Shown: piece by piece, positions 1 through 9,534 of the stretch
Position numbering within the stretch: the stretch's first letter is position 1
Layout of the letters: the number at the start of each line of letters is the position of its first letter
Assembly (NCBI GenBank): GCA_020629135.1
Contig: JAHDDX010000006.1
Location: forward strand, 1 to 64,000
Reading direction: 5' to 3'
Source: Hellea sp.
GTDB taxonomy: Bacteria; Pseudomonadota; Alphaproteobacteria; Caulobacterales; Maricaulaceae
Length of the DNA stretch: 64,000 nt
The notes under the pieces: model-generated
Database searches by the model: none
What the model was told of the DNA's origin: nothing
What the model saw: the letters and a program-made list of their open reading frames with translations, nothing else
Position numbers and translations under genes: made by a program

Positions 1-64
1 AGATAAACAAGGCCACCAGCATTTCCACCAATGTGAACCCGCGCTCTTTCGCGCGCCTATTCAT
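1..64 (-). CDS. gspJ: Type II secretion minor pseudopilin GspJ (N-terminus only, truncated by window edge)
   Basis: Reverse-strand ATG at 64 overlapping the gspI stop; reads MNRRAKERGFTLVEMLVALFI, a prepilin N-methylation signal; position after gspI. Confidence 0.8.
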   Translation of the reverse strand, partial: MNRRAKERGFTLVEMLVALFI

Positions 65-491
65 CGGGGATGCCTTCATCGGGTGGTGTATTACTGGGGA
101 CTGAAGGCTGATTGGTTGGCGCCGGGCTTGAAGGCCGACGAAAATAGGCGTCGCGCTCGATTAAAACCTGGCCTTGGTCCTGCAATGAGACTTTGACAAT
201 GAACCGATAAAATCCTTCGGCCTCTGTGTCCTGGGTTTCCAGATCCCAATCAAAACTTCGACCGAGTTGATCCTCTTCGCCGCGACGTGCGCCGACCTGT
301 AGACGTTCATGGCGCGCATTGGTTAATACATTATCTGCCACAATCCCAGCCAGCATTTTTTGCTCAATGGCTGATACGGACCGGGCGCTTTCTGTGCCCG
401 CCGCTGTTAGGCCAATTATTGCTACGCTAAAGATCAAGAGTGCCGCCAGCACTTCGATCAGGGTAAACCCGGCCTCCTTTCCGCGGATCAT
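57..491 (-). CDS. gspI: Type II secretion minor pseudopilin GspI
   Basis: Prepilin motif GFTLIEVLAALLIF; operon order. Confidence 0.85.
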   Translation of the reverse strand: MIRGKEAGFTLIEVLAALLIFSVAIIGLTAAGTESARSVSAIEQKMLAGIVADNVLTNARHERLQVGARRGEEDQLGRSFDWDLETQDTEAEGFYRFIVKVSLQDQGQVLIERDAYFRRPSSPAPTNQPSVPSNTPPDEGIPDE

Positions 492-958
492 GTTTCTCTA
501 TCCTGAAGGGTTACTCTACCATCGCCTGAGCTGACCAGAATTTCCTCACGATCGAAATCGGACAGGACAAGCTCAAATGGTGTCGCCAGACCTGTCGGCT
601 CAAAGACCGCCACGGGCACAAGATCGTCTGTCAGTTTGATCGCCAGATTGTTTTTCCTTAGCTCGGCTTTCACACCGTCGGGGCGCGGCAGGCTTTTAAC
701 CTCAAGCCACTCGCCGTCTTGAAAATCATATATCGCGAAAGCTGTTTTAGACATGGCTAAGGCATGGGGACGGCCGGTTATCAAGCTGTTCTGCGCAGCA
801 CCATTCAAAACAGTGACTAGCGCTTCGGATTGCGCATAGATGGCCGGCTTTTCACGAGGCAGGGTCATCACGACCGCGCTGGCCATAAGTCCGATTATCA
901 CCAAAACGGTGAGAATTTCGACGAGTGTAAACCCGGCCTGTTTGTCGCGCGGTGTCAA
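488..958 (-). CDS. gspH: Type II secretion minor pseudopilin GspH
   Basis: Prepilin motif GFTLVEILTVLVIIG; operon order. Confidence 0.85.
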   Translation of the reverse strand: MTPRDKQAGFTLVEILTVLVIIGLMASAVVMTLPREKPAIYAQSEALVTVLNGAAQNSLITGRPHALAMSKTAFAIYDFQDGEWLEVKSLPRPDGVKAELRKNNLAIKLTDDLVPVAVFEPTGLATPFELVLSDFDREEILVSSGDGRVTLQDRET

Positions 959-973
959 ACCGAAACGTCCGAA

Positions 974-1411
974 TTACTGTTCCCAGCTGACAATGTCCGC
1001 GGCCAGGCCTTCGCCGCCTGGTTCCCCGTCAGAGCCATAGGATAAAATATCAATGACGCCGTTTTCACCTGGATAACGATAGACATAGGGGCGGCCCCAG
1101 GGATCGTCGGGTAGAAACTTCACATATCCGCCGGGGCGGTAGCGATCGGCGTTGTCCGATCCGGGCGGAAGTTCCTGTAGGGCGGACAGGCCCGTATTTT
1201 CATCCGGATAGTCCAGCATATCAAGCCGGTACATTTCCGACGCCTGTTCCAATATCCGGATATCGGTTTTCGCCTTCTGCACCATGGCCTTGTCCTGACT
1301 GGGCAGAACATTAATCACGACAAAAGTTGCCAATAGGCCAATAATGACCATGACCACCATGACTTCAACCAGTGTGAAGCCGTCTTCTTTGCGTTTTTGT
1401 TTTGTCTTCAT
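974..1411 (-). CDS. gspG: Type II secretion major pseudopilin GspG
   Basis: GFTLVEVMVVMVIIGLLA plus GspG-type C-terminus (DPWGRPYVYRYPGENGVIDILSYGSDGEPGGEG). Confidence 0.95.
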   Translation of the reverse strand: MKTKQKRKEDGFTLVEVMVVMVIIGLLATFVVINVLPSQDKAMVQKAKTDIRILEQASEMYRLDMLDYPDENTGLSALQELPPGSDNADRYRPGGYVKFLPDDPWGRPYVYRYPGENGVIDILSYGSDGEPGGEGLAADIVSWEQ

Positions 1412-1421
1412 ATTGGCCTCC

Positions 1422-2627
1422 TTAAAACGCCAATGTGTTCAATCTGAGAATAGGCAGGAATATAGCGCCAATAATTAATAATACCACAAGTGACATCAGA
1501 ATAATAATCAGCGGCTCCAGGAGGTTTAAAAATATGGAGGTCGCGGCCTCAAACTCCCCTTCCAGATAGTCCGCCGATTTTTCAAACATTTTACCGATAT
1601 CACCGCTGGCTTCGCCACCGGCTACCATTTGTGTGACCAATAATGGAAAAACTTCGGTTTGGCGCAGGCTGGCACTGACAGCCGCCCCTTCACGGACTTT
1701 AACGGCGGCCGAGGTCACTGCATTGCGCATGACCCTGTTCCGCAAAGTGTGCCGGGCCGTTTCCATGGCCGATAGTGCCGGCGTGCCACTGTCAATCAGC
1801 CCCGCCATGGTCCGGGCAAACCGCGCCGCATTGAGATTTCGGATCAGGCGACCAATCAATGGCAGGCTGAGCAAAAATTCATGCCACCGCAATTGAATGG
1901 CGGGGCGCTTCAAGGCTTGACGAAATAAAAAAATAGACGCGCCAATGATTATTAAGGCGACCCAGCCAAAAGTTTGCATCCAATTCGACACACCAATGAC
2001 GAACCGGGTTAAGGCCGGCAGGTCCTGGCCAAAACTCTCAAACTGCTCAACCACGCGCGGGACCACAAACACCATCAGGATCACGACCACAATCATGGCC
2101 ACGACCGACAAGACCATGGGGTAGGCAGTGGCAGCCAGAATTTTTCTGCGTACCTTCTGTGCGGCTTCCAGGTCAATGGCCAAACGATCTAGCACTTCGG
2201 CCAATCGGCCAGACGCTTCACCCGACGCCACCATGCTGGCATAAAGGTCGGTAAAAGTCTTTGGATGCGCTCTCAGAGCATCTGAAAACCTGGTCCCTTC
2301 AAGGACTTGTGCTCGAATGGACAATAAAATCTGTCGCATGGGTGAGCGTTCAAATTGTACGGCCACAATTTTGATCGCTTCTTCAACGGGCGTTGCCGCA
2401 TCTATCAATATTGCCAGTTGCCGGGTTGCCTGTGTGATATCTTTATGGCTGGCTTTTCGCTCCCCTGTGAGACGTGAGGTTGATCTGGCGCGCGCTTTAT
2501 TTAGGTCAATCGGCGTGAGTTGACGCGCCCGAAGCAGGTCACGGGCTTCACGCGCATTATTGGCGGGTATTGATCCCGTTAGACGGTTTCCTTCCCGGTC
2601 CAGCGCTGCATAATCAAATGTTTCCAT
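1422..2627 (-). CDS. gspF: Type II secretion inner membrane protein GspF
   Basis: 401 aa, GspF/PilC repeats (VASGEASGRLAEVLDRLA; VAGGEASGDIGKMFEKSADYLEGE). Confidence 0.95.
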   Translation of the reverse strand: METFDYAALDREGNRLTGSIPANNAREARDLLRARQLTPIDLNKARARSTSRLTGERKASHKDITQATRQLAILIDAATPVEEAIKIVAVQFERSPMRQILLSIRAQVLEGTRFSDALRAHPKTFTDLYASMVASGEASGRLAEVLDRLAIDLEAAQKVRRKILAATAYPMVLSVVAMIVVVILMVFVVPRVVEQFESFGQDLPALTRFVIGVSNWMQTFGWVALIIIGASIFLFRQALKRPAIQLRWHEFLLSLPLIGRLIRNLNAARFARTMAGLIDSGTPALSAMETARHTLRNRVMRNAVTSAAVKVREGAAVSASLRQTEVFPLLVTQMVAGGEASGDIGKMFEKSADYLEGEFEAATSIFLNLLEPLIIILMSLVVLLIIGAIFLPILRLNTLAF

Positions 2628-4118
2628 TTAATCGTCCGAATTGGTTTTGGCCCGGCAGACCCGCAACACCTCTTCAACAGACGTATTGCCGTTAATAACG
2701 TGCTGGGCGCCGCTTTGCAGGAGGGTTCGACGGGATTTAAACGCATGGGCCGCCATATCAACCTCGCGCGCGCCGTCATGGATCATGCCGCGCAAGATGT
2801 CATCCATGATAACGATTTCGTATAAGGCCAGACGCCCTGTATAACCGATATGATGACAAGCGGCGCAACCGACCGGTTTGTAAATTGTCGCGCGGCTTCG
2901 GGTCGAAAAGCCGAGATCGGAAAGCTCTGCTGCGCTGGGTTTGTGCGGTTCACGACATTCTGTGCAAAGCCGTCTGACCAATCGCTGGGCCGCGATAGCC
3001 GTCACTGTTGATGCCAAAAGAAACGGCTCAATCCCCATGTCGCGCATGCGGGTAATCGCAGCGACCGCTGAATTTGTGTGAACAGTCGAAAGAACGAGGT
3101 GACCTGTTAACGCCGCCTGAACCGCAATTTCGGCCGTTTCAGGATCTCGGATTTCACCCACCATCACAACATCCGGGTCTTGTCGCAGAATGGCCCGCAA
3201 GCCAGCAGCAAAGCTCATGCCGACCTGATTGTTGACCTGGGTTTGCCCAATGCCGTCCAGTGCATATTCAACCGGGTCTTCGACGGTCAGTATGTTGCGT
3301 GATCCATCATTAAGTTTTGTCAGAGAGGCATATAGAGTTGTGGTTTTACCGGAACCCGTCGGCCCGGTGACAAGAATAATCCCGTTTGGCCGCTTCAAGG
3401 CACCCGCAAAATCTGCAAGCTCGTCCGGCTCCATACCCAGGTCGGCGAGATTTAAAAGCGAGCTGGTTTTTTCCAGAATTCTCATCACGACGCGTTCGCC
3501 ATGCTGCGACGGAAGTGTTGATACACGTACATCAACAGCGCGTTCGCCTAAATTCAGGGAAAAGCGGCCGTCTTGCGGAACCCGTTTCTTCGCGATGTCC
3601 AGCTTTGCCATAACCTTGACCCGGCTGACCAGAACCGGTGCCAGGCGCGCGGATAATGACAGCGTGTCGCGTAAGGCACCGTCAATTCTAAAGCGGACCG
3701 CCAGGCGCTTCTCATAGGGTTCGATGTGAATATCGGATGCGCGGGTTTTGATGGCCTCTTGCAATATGCCGTTAATCAGCTTGATCACTGGCGCATCATC
3801 ATCACTATCCAGCAGATCAGAGGTGCGCGGAAGGTTGTCAGCCAGAGCGTGGAGGTCTGCATCCTCTCCCAGGGCGGTTTCCGCTGTTTCTGACAAATCG
3901 CCTTGTGCGTAAATTTGGGCCATAAGGCTTTCAAACTCAGATCCGCTGACTTCTTTCAGGCTGAGCGGGCAATCGACAACGCGGCGGGCCTCAAGCACCG
4001 CCTCTATCGGCACGCCGCCACGGCGCGCTAAAATAGGCAGCCCGTCCTGTTCGGTCGCGACAATCCCGAATTTACGGGCGAAGCTATAGGATAAGCGGGG
4101 TAAAGGAGACTCGCTCAT
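2628..4118 (-). CDS. gspE: Type II secretion ATPase GspE
   Basis: Walker A GPTGSGKTTTLYA, Asp/His boxes, VGEIRDPETAEIAVQAALTGHLVLSTVHTN, C-terminal CxxC zinc motif. Confidence 0.97.
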   Translation of the reverse strand: MSESPLPRLSYSFARKFGIVATEQDGLPILARRGGVPIEAVLEARRVVDCPLSLKEVSGSEFESLMAQIYAQGDLSETAETALGEDADLHALADNLPRTSDLLDSDDDAPVIKLINGILQEAIKTRASDIHIEPYEKRLAVRFRIDGALRDTLSLSARLAPVLVSRVKVMAKLDIAKKRVPQDGRFSLNLGERAVDVRVSTLPSQHGERVVMRILEKTSSLLNLADLGMEPDELADFAGALKRPNGIILVTGPTGSGKTTTLYASLTKLNDGSRNILTVEDPVEYALDGIGQTQVNNQVGMSFAAGLRAILRQDPDVVMVGEIRDPETAEIAVQAALTGHLVLSTVHTNSAVAAITRMRDMGIEPFLLASTVTAIAAQRLVRRLCTECREPHKPSAAELSDLGFSTRSRATIYKPVGCAACHHIGYTGRLALYEIVIMDDILRGMIHDGAREVDMAAHAFKSRRTLLQSGAQHVINGNTSVEEVLRVCRAKTNSDD

Positions 4119-4120
4119 AA

Positions 4121-6001
4121 TCAGGGTTGTTCCAGATAATTATCCAGTTTTGAGGTCGTACGCCCGGACTGATTAATATCTTCTTGGCGAATATGATTAA
4201 GCCGGCTTTGCGTCAGCGGTCGCGCATCACTTTGATCGCGAATGATGCGAGGACGTAAAAATACCATCAAATTCTGACGAACCCGGGAATTGCTTTTTGA
4301 TCGGAAGAGATTTCCGATAACCGGCGCATCACCCAGTAGCGGGACTTTTTCAATATTAATTTGCTCGTCATCCTGAATAAGCCCGCCCAAGACAATTATC
4401 TCACCGTCATTAGCCAGAACTGTGGTTTCGATCTCGCGCTTGTTGGTAATGAAGTCTGAGCTGATCGTCGAGACCGCGCCCGAAATCGAGGACACTTCCT
4501 GCTTTATTTCAAGACGAATAACATCACCTTGGCTGATCTGAGGTAAAACATCGAGCTTAATCCCGACCTCTTTACGTTCAAACGTTCTAAACGGATTGAT
4601 GTTGTTTGAGCCAAGGCTTTCACCTGTCGTAATCGGGATTTCCTGGCCGACAACAAAGCGGGCCGGTTTATTGTCCAGGGTGGTGACAAAGGGCGTTGAT
4701 AAAATGTTTGAGTCTTTGTCCGACTCAAGAGCCGTTACGATCGCTGAAAACAATGTGTCATTGTCAATGCCGCCCCCGCCAACGACGACGCCGTTTGTGC
4801 CGAGAATTGAGCTGATTGCGGAAGATCGCAATGCGCTTGAATCGGCATCCGAAAACCCCAGCTGAGGGCCGGCTATCGCCCCAGCAAGATTCAAGACATT
4901 CGGCGTTTGCTGCGAATAATTTGTCCCGATAAAAGGAATAAAGCTACCATCAAGGCCGCCCAGGGCAAATTGCACACCTAGATCGCGCGCGGCTGTATCA
5001 CTGATCTCAACAATAATCGCTTCGACCAGGACCTGTGGGCGGCGGATATCAAGGCTGCGTATAATTTGTTCAAGCGCAGACTGAGTTTCAGGGGACGCGC
5101 TAATGACGATTGTATTGCTGCCCACCTCATGCGCGACTGTGGGAACCGGCTCACCCTCGCGCGTATAATTTGGTAGAAGCGTGTTCAAGAGCCCAAGAAT
5201 TTCTTCGCCATTTGCATAGCGTAGAGGAGTTACTGACACCGCGCCTCTAGGGGCGAAGCCGGCCGAGTCCATCTGATTAATGATCGGTCCCAATTTAGCT
5301 ATCTCGCCAGGTGCGCCTTCTATAATTAAACTATTGGTGCCTGGAATTGAGACAACTTGATAGCTCGCTCTTGGGCCCGCCAATGTTTTTAACGCGTCTT
5401 CGACATCCCGCGGCGACAAATTAGTCAGCTGAAACGTTTCAATTTGTTTGCCGTTAGAATCCAGTGCAGCAACGATTTCCCGAGCTTTTCTCAGGTTTTC
5501 GGGGAAGTCTGTGACGACAATAATTTTGCCCCCTTGGTTGGCGGTGACAATACCCTGAGAATGTAAAACCGGTTTGATCAGCTTTGCGGCCTCTGCCGCA
5601 TCACCATTTATCAGCTTTAATACCGTTGTCGCAAACTGCCCGTTTGCGCCTGCATTTGATACGAAAGGTGCATCCTGTGCAGATCCCTGTAATAAAGTGA
5701 TCCGGTATTCTCCACCGTTAGTCCGCACGACCGTATAGCCATGTACACGCATTACGTCTTTGAAAACGTCAAACACTTCGCGGGGATTGAGGGATTGTTC
5801 AGACGAGATGGTCACCTTGCCCTGGATACGCGGATCTACAAGAAAGGTCTTGCCTGTCACGACAGAAACGTCATCAATAAAGGCGCGAATGTCTGCCTGC
5901 TGCATGGTGATCAAATGGTCGCCAGCGGCGACCGCCGCAGGAATATTTGTCGTTGCAACGGCCAAGGCCGCTGTCGCGGTAAGGAGCAGGCGTTTAATCA
6001 T
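4121..6001 (-). CDS. gspD: Type II secretion secretin GspD
   Basis: 626 aa with signal peptide, N-domains and secretin domain (VPLLGDAPVIGNLFRSKSNSRVRQNLMVFLRPRII). Confidence 0.97.
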   Translation of the reverse strand: MIKRLLLTATAALAVATTNIPAAVAAGDHLITMQQADIRAFIDDVSVVTGKTFLVDPRIQGKVTISSEQSLNPREVFDVFKDVMRVHGYTVVRTNGGEYRITLLQGSAQDAPFVSNAGANGQFATTVLKLINGDAAEAAKLIKPVLHSQGIVTANQGGKIIVVTDFPENLRKAREIVAALDSNGKQIETFQLTNLSPRDVEDALKTLAGPRASYQVVSIPGTNSLIIEGAPGEIAKLGPIINQMDSAGFAPRGAVSVTPLRYANGEEILGLLNTLLPNYTREGEPVPTVAHEVGSNTIVISASPETQSALEQIIRSLDIRRPQVLVEAIIVEISDTAARDLGVQFALGGLDGSFIPFIGTNYSQQTPNVLNLAGAIAGPQLGFSDADSSALRSSAISSILGTNGVVVGGGGIDNDTLFSAIVTALESDKDSNILSTPFVTTLDNKPARFVVGQEIPITTGESLGSNNINPFRTFERKEVGIKLDVLPQISQGDVIRLEIKQEVSSISGAVSTISSDFITNKREIETTVLANDGEIIVLGGLIQDDEQINIEKVPLLGDAPVIGNLFRSKSNSRVRQNLMVFLRPRIIRDQSDARPLTQSRLNHIRQEDINQSGRTTSKLDNYLEQP

Positions 6002-6792
6002 AGTTTAATTTCAACCGTCATCGGCTGTCCGTTTCTTAAAAGTTTTATTTGAGCGGAGTTCGCATTGCGGAGCTCTTGCTGCATGTCTCTAAAATTGGGC
6101 CGCCCGGACCGAAGATCCATTGTGCCAATATGAGTTAGAATATCACCGGATTGCAACCCGAAATCCTCGAGCTTGATTTTGCCGTCCAGCGCCGAAATTC
6201 TCATCCCGCGGGGTTCGCCGTCATCGGTCATCGCGGGCGATAAAGAAACCGATCGCAACAATGTGCGCGCGTCAATTTGCGGGGCATTCCGCAGGGCCTC
6301 AATGCTAGCTTGGAGTCCCGTTGCAACAGACTCCCCAAATGTCAGACGTTCGAGCTTGCCGTTTTGAGAGATGACAACATAATCGGGGTGCACGGATTCC
6401 AAGGTCACGCCATTGAGGATTTCCTCGCCAATCTGATAAGATTTTTGTGACCCGTCAGGTATTTCCAATGTCGCTGTTGCGGGCTCTCCGGTAATTCGAC
6501 CAACAAGCGTTAAATCAAGGCTCGTTTCAGGCGCGTCGGAGCCCAAATCCTCAGGCAACTCCACTGCAATCGTTTGCGTGCGATGGAAGGGGTCAAAGCT
6601 CAGGTCCAAATTCGCAGCCGCCGTGCTGTTTTGCGACGGCAAAACGCCTCCGCCGGTGCTCACCGGTTGCCAGTTACTTTCGGGATTGGTAAATCCGATC
6701 ACAGCACGAATAAGAAAATAAGCGATCAGCCCCACAAGCAGAAGCTGAAATGCCAAAATACCCCATTCAATATATGACTTGCGGATTCGCAT
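5998..6792 (-). CDS. gspC: Type II secretion protein GspC (PDZ-containing)
   Basis: N-terminal TM, C-terminal PDZ-like region (FGLQSGDILTHIGTMDLRSG), first gene of operon. Confidence 0.9.
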   Translation of the reverse strand: MRIRKSYIEWGILAFQLLLVGLIAYFLIRAVIGFTNPESNWQPVSTGGGVLPSQNSTAAANLDLSFDPFHRTQTIAVELPEDLGSDAPETSLDLTLVGRITGEPATATLEIPDGSQKSYQIGEEILNGVTLESVHPDYVVISQNGKLERLTFGESVATGLQASIEALRNAPQIDARTLLRSVSLSPAMTDDGEPRGMRISALDGKIKLEDFGLQSGDILTHIGTMDLRSGRPNFRDMQQELRNANSAQIKLLRNGQPMTVEIKL

Positions 6793-6970
6793 TGTGATTT
6801 CGCTGATTCCCCTGTCTGCTTGTATGGCAGGATCGTTTTATTGGTTAAGGCGCTTCAAGAGCGGTTCATATTTATACGCGATAATCTAATGTCAGCCTAT
6901 TTAAAAAATTGCAATGGGAGAATCCCGCGCATGACCGTGCTCTAATTTCAAAAACCTTACTCCGCCCATG

Positions 6971-6998
6971 AAAAAACCGGGCCACTTGGCCCGGTTCT
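6971..6998 (-). terminator. Rho-independent terminator downstream of small ORF 7024..7179
   Basis: Minus strand AACCGGGCC-AAGT-GGCCCGGTT followed by TTTT. Confidence 0.8.
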
Positions 6999-7023
6999 TA
7001 AAAGGGTAAAAAATCTTGTTGGT

Positions 7024-7179
7024 TTAGAGCGTGCTGAAAACAGCAATCAGTGAAACCAGTCCGGCCGCCAATCCTGCGACGAACACAGTGTTTCGGTCTT
7101 CACCGTCATGCTTGTTAAACACGCCAGCGTTTCTGGTTGCTTTTTCGCCGCGAAATAAAACGCGTTGAGAGATATACAT
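7024..7179 (-). CDS. 51-aa single-TM small protein (hypothetical, below the ORF-track cutoff)
   Basis: MYISQRVLFRGEKATRNAGVFNKHDGEDRNTVFVAGLAAGLVSLIAVFSTL*; AAGGAG ribosome-binding site before ATG; sigma70-like promoter upstream and intrinsic terminator downstream. Confidence 0.7.
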   Translation of the reverse strand: MYISQRVLFRGEKATRNAGVFNKHDGEDRNTVFVAGLAAGLVSLIAVFSTL

Positions 7180-7207
7180 AGCCAATTCTCCTTATTATTA
7201 TGACAGT

Positions 7208-7237
7208 TATATAGCACACTTGTCATAAAACTGTCAA
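7208..7237 (-). promoter_or_regulatory. Predicted sigma70-type promoter for small ORF 7024..7179
   Basis: Minus strand TTGACA (7237..7232), 18-nt spacer, TATATA (7213..7208); overlaps repeated TGTCA/TGACA elements. Confidence 0.6.
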
Positions 7238-7329
7238 ATATATGTCACACCCCAGATTTTGTGCCACGCGTCCAATTCAACACTAAATGTTGACTATGCT
7301 AAATTTTCTATTAATTTCAGGTGTTTGAA

Positions 7330-7415
7330 TGGTGCCGATGGAGAGACTCGAACTCTCACTCCCAATGGGAACTGGATTTTGAATCCAGCGCGTCTACCGG
7401 TTCCGCCACATCGGC
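7330..7415 (-). tRNA. tRNA-Leu (anticodon CAA), CCA encoded
   Basis: GCCGATG...GCTGGATTCAAAATCCAG...TTCGAGTC...CATCGGCACCA; acceptor stem pairs, long variable arm. Confidence 0.95.
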
Positions 7416-7547
7416 CAAGATCTGAGATCCGGATCAGGCGCGCAACATAGCTTCGGGTTTTAATAGGTCAATAAATATTTGAATAGTTCTATGAATTTGC
7501 GAACTAAGGCCTAACGTGTTAATCGAGACTATTCGCGCCCAATTGGG

Positions 7548-8003
7548 GTGGACGTGAGGCAGGCTATGAAACAACAAACATTTTCACTCGTTTACACCAG
7601 TTCTATGCTGGATGGTCAGGACAAAAAAGTTTTCAAAGACATAGCTCTTTTATCTGCAGGCTTTAATGGTGAAAATCAAATAACTGGCTTGTTGCTGGTT
7701 TACGGCGGCTTGATAATACAATTCTTGGAAGGTCAAGAAAGCATTATAGAAGCATTATATGCCCGTATCGAAAAAGACAGCCGGCACAAATCTCCTCTTG
7801 TTTTATCGCGCCGAAATATAGCTGAACGTGAGTTTCCGGGATGGGCCATGGGATACCAGGAAGTGGTGACAGGCGAAGAGCCTGACTGTATTTTTAAGCT
7901 CACGCCTGCAACCCTCAGAATAAAAACGCCAACCATGATATCTTCGGTTTCTGAAACCCTGTTAAATACTTTTGGGCGCACCAGCGCATTACTTCCTATT
8001 TAA
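7548..8003 (+). CDS. BLUF-domain blue-light sensor protein
   Basis: SLVYTSSM, GENQITGLLLVYGGLIIQFLEGQ, RIEKDSRH, WAMGYQEV: BLUF motifs with the conserved Tyr, Gln and Trp/Met positions. Confidence 0.85.
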   Translation: MDVRQAMKQQTFSLVYTSSMLDGQDKKVFKDIALLSAGFNGENQITGLLLVYGGLIIQFLEGQESIIEALYARIEKDSRHKSPLVLSRRNIAEREFPGWAMGYQEVVTGEEPDCIFKLTPATLRIKTPTMISSVSETLLNTFGRTSALLPI

Positions 8004-8071
8004 TGGACGCGATCGAACTTAATCCCTTTGCATTAAAGTAATTTTCACTTCCAGCCTGTTAGGAGCGCCTC

Positions 8072-8683
8072 ATGAAAGGTCGACTCGCATTTTTAGATCA
8101 ATGGTATGAGCGCATCAAGGCGACAGCTGGCGATAAACGGGCCGAGCCCGTTCTGGCTGGGTACTCATTTATAGAAAGCTCAATTTTTCCGGTTCCGATA
8201 CCTCCGGAAGCTCTACTTATCCCGATGGTTCAAGCCGATCATAGCCGGGCCTGGCGGATAGCTTTTATTTGCTCGCTGTTTTCGGTGCTCGGCGGCATAT
8301 TTGGTTATTTTTTAGGCCTGTTCTTTTTCGAGGTCCTTGCAGAGCCTTACCTTGAAAAAATCGGCAAGGCCGAAAAAATGGAAAGCTTCAGCGCGACTAT
8401 CCGCGAATATGGTGCCCTCGGTGTGTTCGGGGCTGGTTTCACGCCTTTCCCTTACAAGGTCATCACCATTATGAGCGGAGCGCTGAAAATCAATTTTGCG
8501 ATATTTGTTGCCGCCAGCGTACTTTCCCGATCACTTCGGTTCTTTCTTGTCGCAGGTATTGTCAAAAAGTTTGGCGATACGGCCGAATATTGGCTCAAGG
8601 AGCATTTTGGCAAATTTACTTTTGCCATATTTGCAGTTTTGGTCGCCTTGTTTTTAATCTGGAAGTTTGCTTTCGGGCATTAA
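8072..8683 (+). CDS. YqaA-family (DedA-like/VTT) membrane protein
   Basis: SFIESSIFPVPIPPEALLIPM, GALGVFGAGFTPFPYKVITIMSGAL. Confidence 0.8.
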   Translation: MKGRLAFLDQWYERIKATAGDKRAEPVLAGYSFIESSIFPVPIPPEALLIPMVQADHSRAWRIAFICSLFSVLGGIFGYFLGLFFFEVLAEPYLEKIGKAEKMESFSATIREYGALGVFGAGFTPFPYKVITIMSGALKINFAIFVAASVLSRSLRFFLVAGIVKKFGDTAEYWLKEHFGKFTFAIFAVLVALFLIWKFAFGH

Positions 8684-9475
8684 CCCCACCACCGAGTCAA
8701 ATCCGAATTTAGAAAATGCTGATCGACGTTTTTTGGAGGTTGGTGGGCCGATCAGGAAGGCCAGGTCCTTTCCTGGTCGTTTATCTGCACCTTTCACACC
8801 CAGCAGGCTTTCCGTACGTCGCGCGATCGCAGTACCAGAATCGACCCAGCTTACTGGCCTTGACGCGGCCTGAGATAACTCCGCTCTAAGCAACGGAAAA
8901 TGGGTGCAGGCCAAAACGATTTGGTCGGGTATTTGGCCAGGTTCATTTTCAAAAAACGGTCGAATTTCATTTTCTACAACCGTCATATCAACCGGCATGC
9001 CGGCCAGTTTATTTTCAGCCTGGGTCACAAGTTGAGTACTCCCATGCAACATCACACGGCAATGGGCGGCATGGCGATTAATCAAGCCGTCCACATATTT
9101 GTGCCGGACGGTTCCCGGTGTTCCCAAAACGCCGATAACGTTTTTGTCAGACTTTTCCGCAGCGGGCTTAATGGCGGGCACAACCCCGACAACCGGCATG
9201 TCGGCTTCCGCTCTGATCGCATCCAGCGCTGCGGTGGACGCCGTATTACAGGCCAGGACAATAATATCCGGCTTTGTCATAATGGACAAAGTTCTGATCA
9301 ACCCAGGCAGGCGCTTCCTGAGCGCGGATTCTGATTTTTCGCCATAGGGCCGAAAGGCGTCATCTGCCACATAGATTTGTTTCAGGTCAGGCAGGCGCGA
9401 TCGAATCTCAGCCGAAACTGATAGTCCACCAACCCCAGAATCAAATATAAGTGCGCGAGCCATAATTATCCTCAC
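8654..9475 (-). CDS. murI: Glutamate racemase
   Basis: FDSGVGGLSV, ACNTAST, LACTHFPLL motifs. Confidence 0.92.
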   Translation of the reverse strand: MRIIMARALIFDSGVGGLSVSAEIRSRLPDLKQIYVADDAFRPYGEKSESALRKRLPGLIRTLSIMTKPDIIVLACNTASTAALDAIRAEADMPVVGVVPAIKPAAEKSDKNVIGVLGTPGTVRHKYVDGLINRHAAHCRVMLHGSTQLVTQAENKLAGMPVDMTVVENEIRPFFENEPGQIPDQIVLACTHFPLLRAELSQAASRPVSWVDSGTAIARRTESLLGVKGADKRPGKDLAFLIGPPTSKKRRSAFSKFGFDSVVGLMPESKLPD

Positions 9476-9534
9476 GCTGTCAATTCAGCGTTAAAAATCT
9501 ATTAGCAATAGGAATATGGCAAAGTTCAGGCGTC

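Noticed and set aside
3229-3717. 162-aa plus-strand ORF
   Set aside because: Antisense to the conserved core of gspE.
7259-7450. 63-aa plus-strand ORF (…GADGETRTLTPNGNWILNPARLPVPP…)
   Set aside because: Translation across the reverse complement of tRNA-Leu, a well-known spurious annotation.
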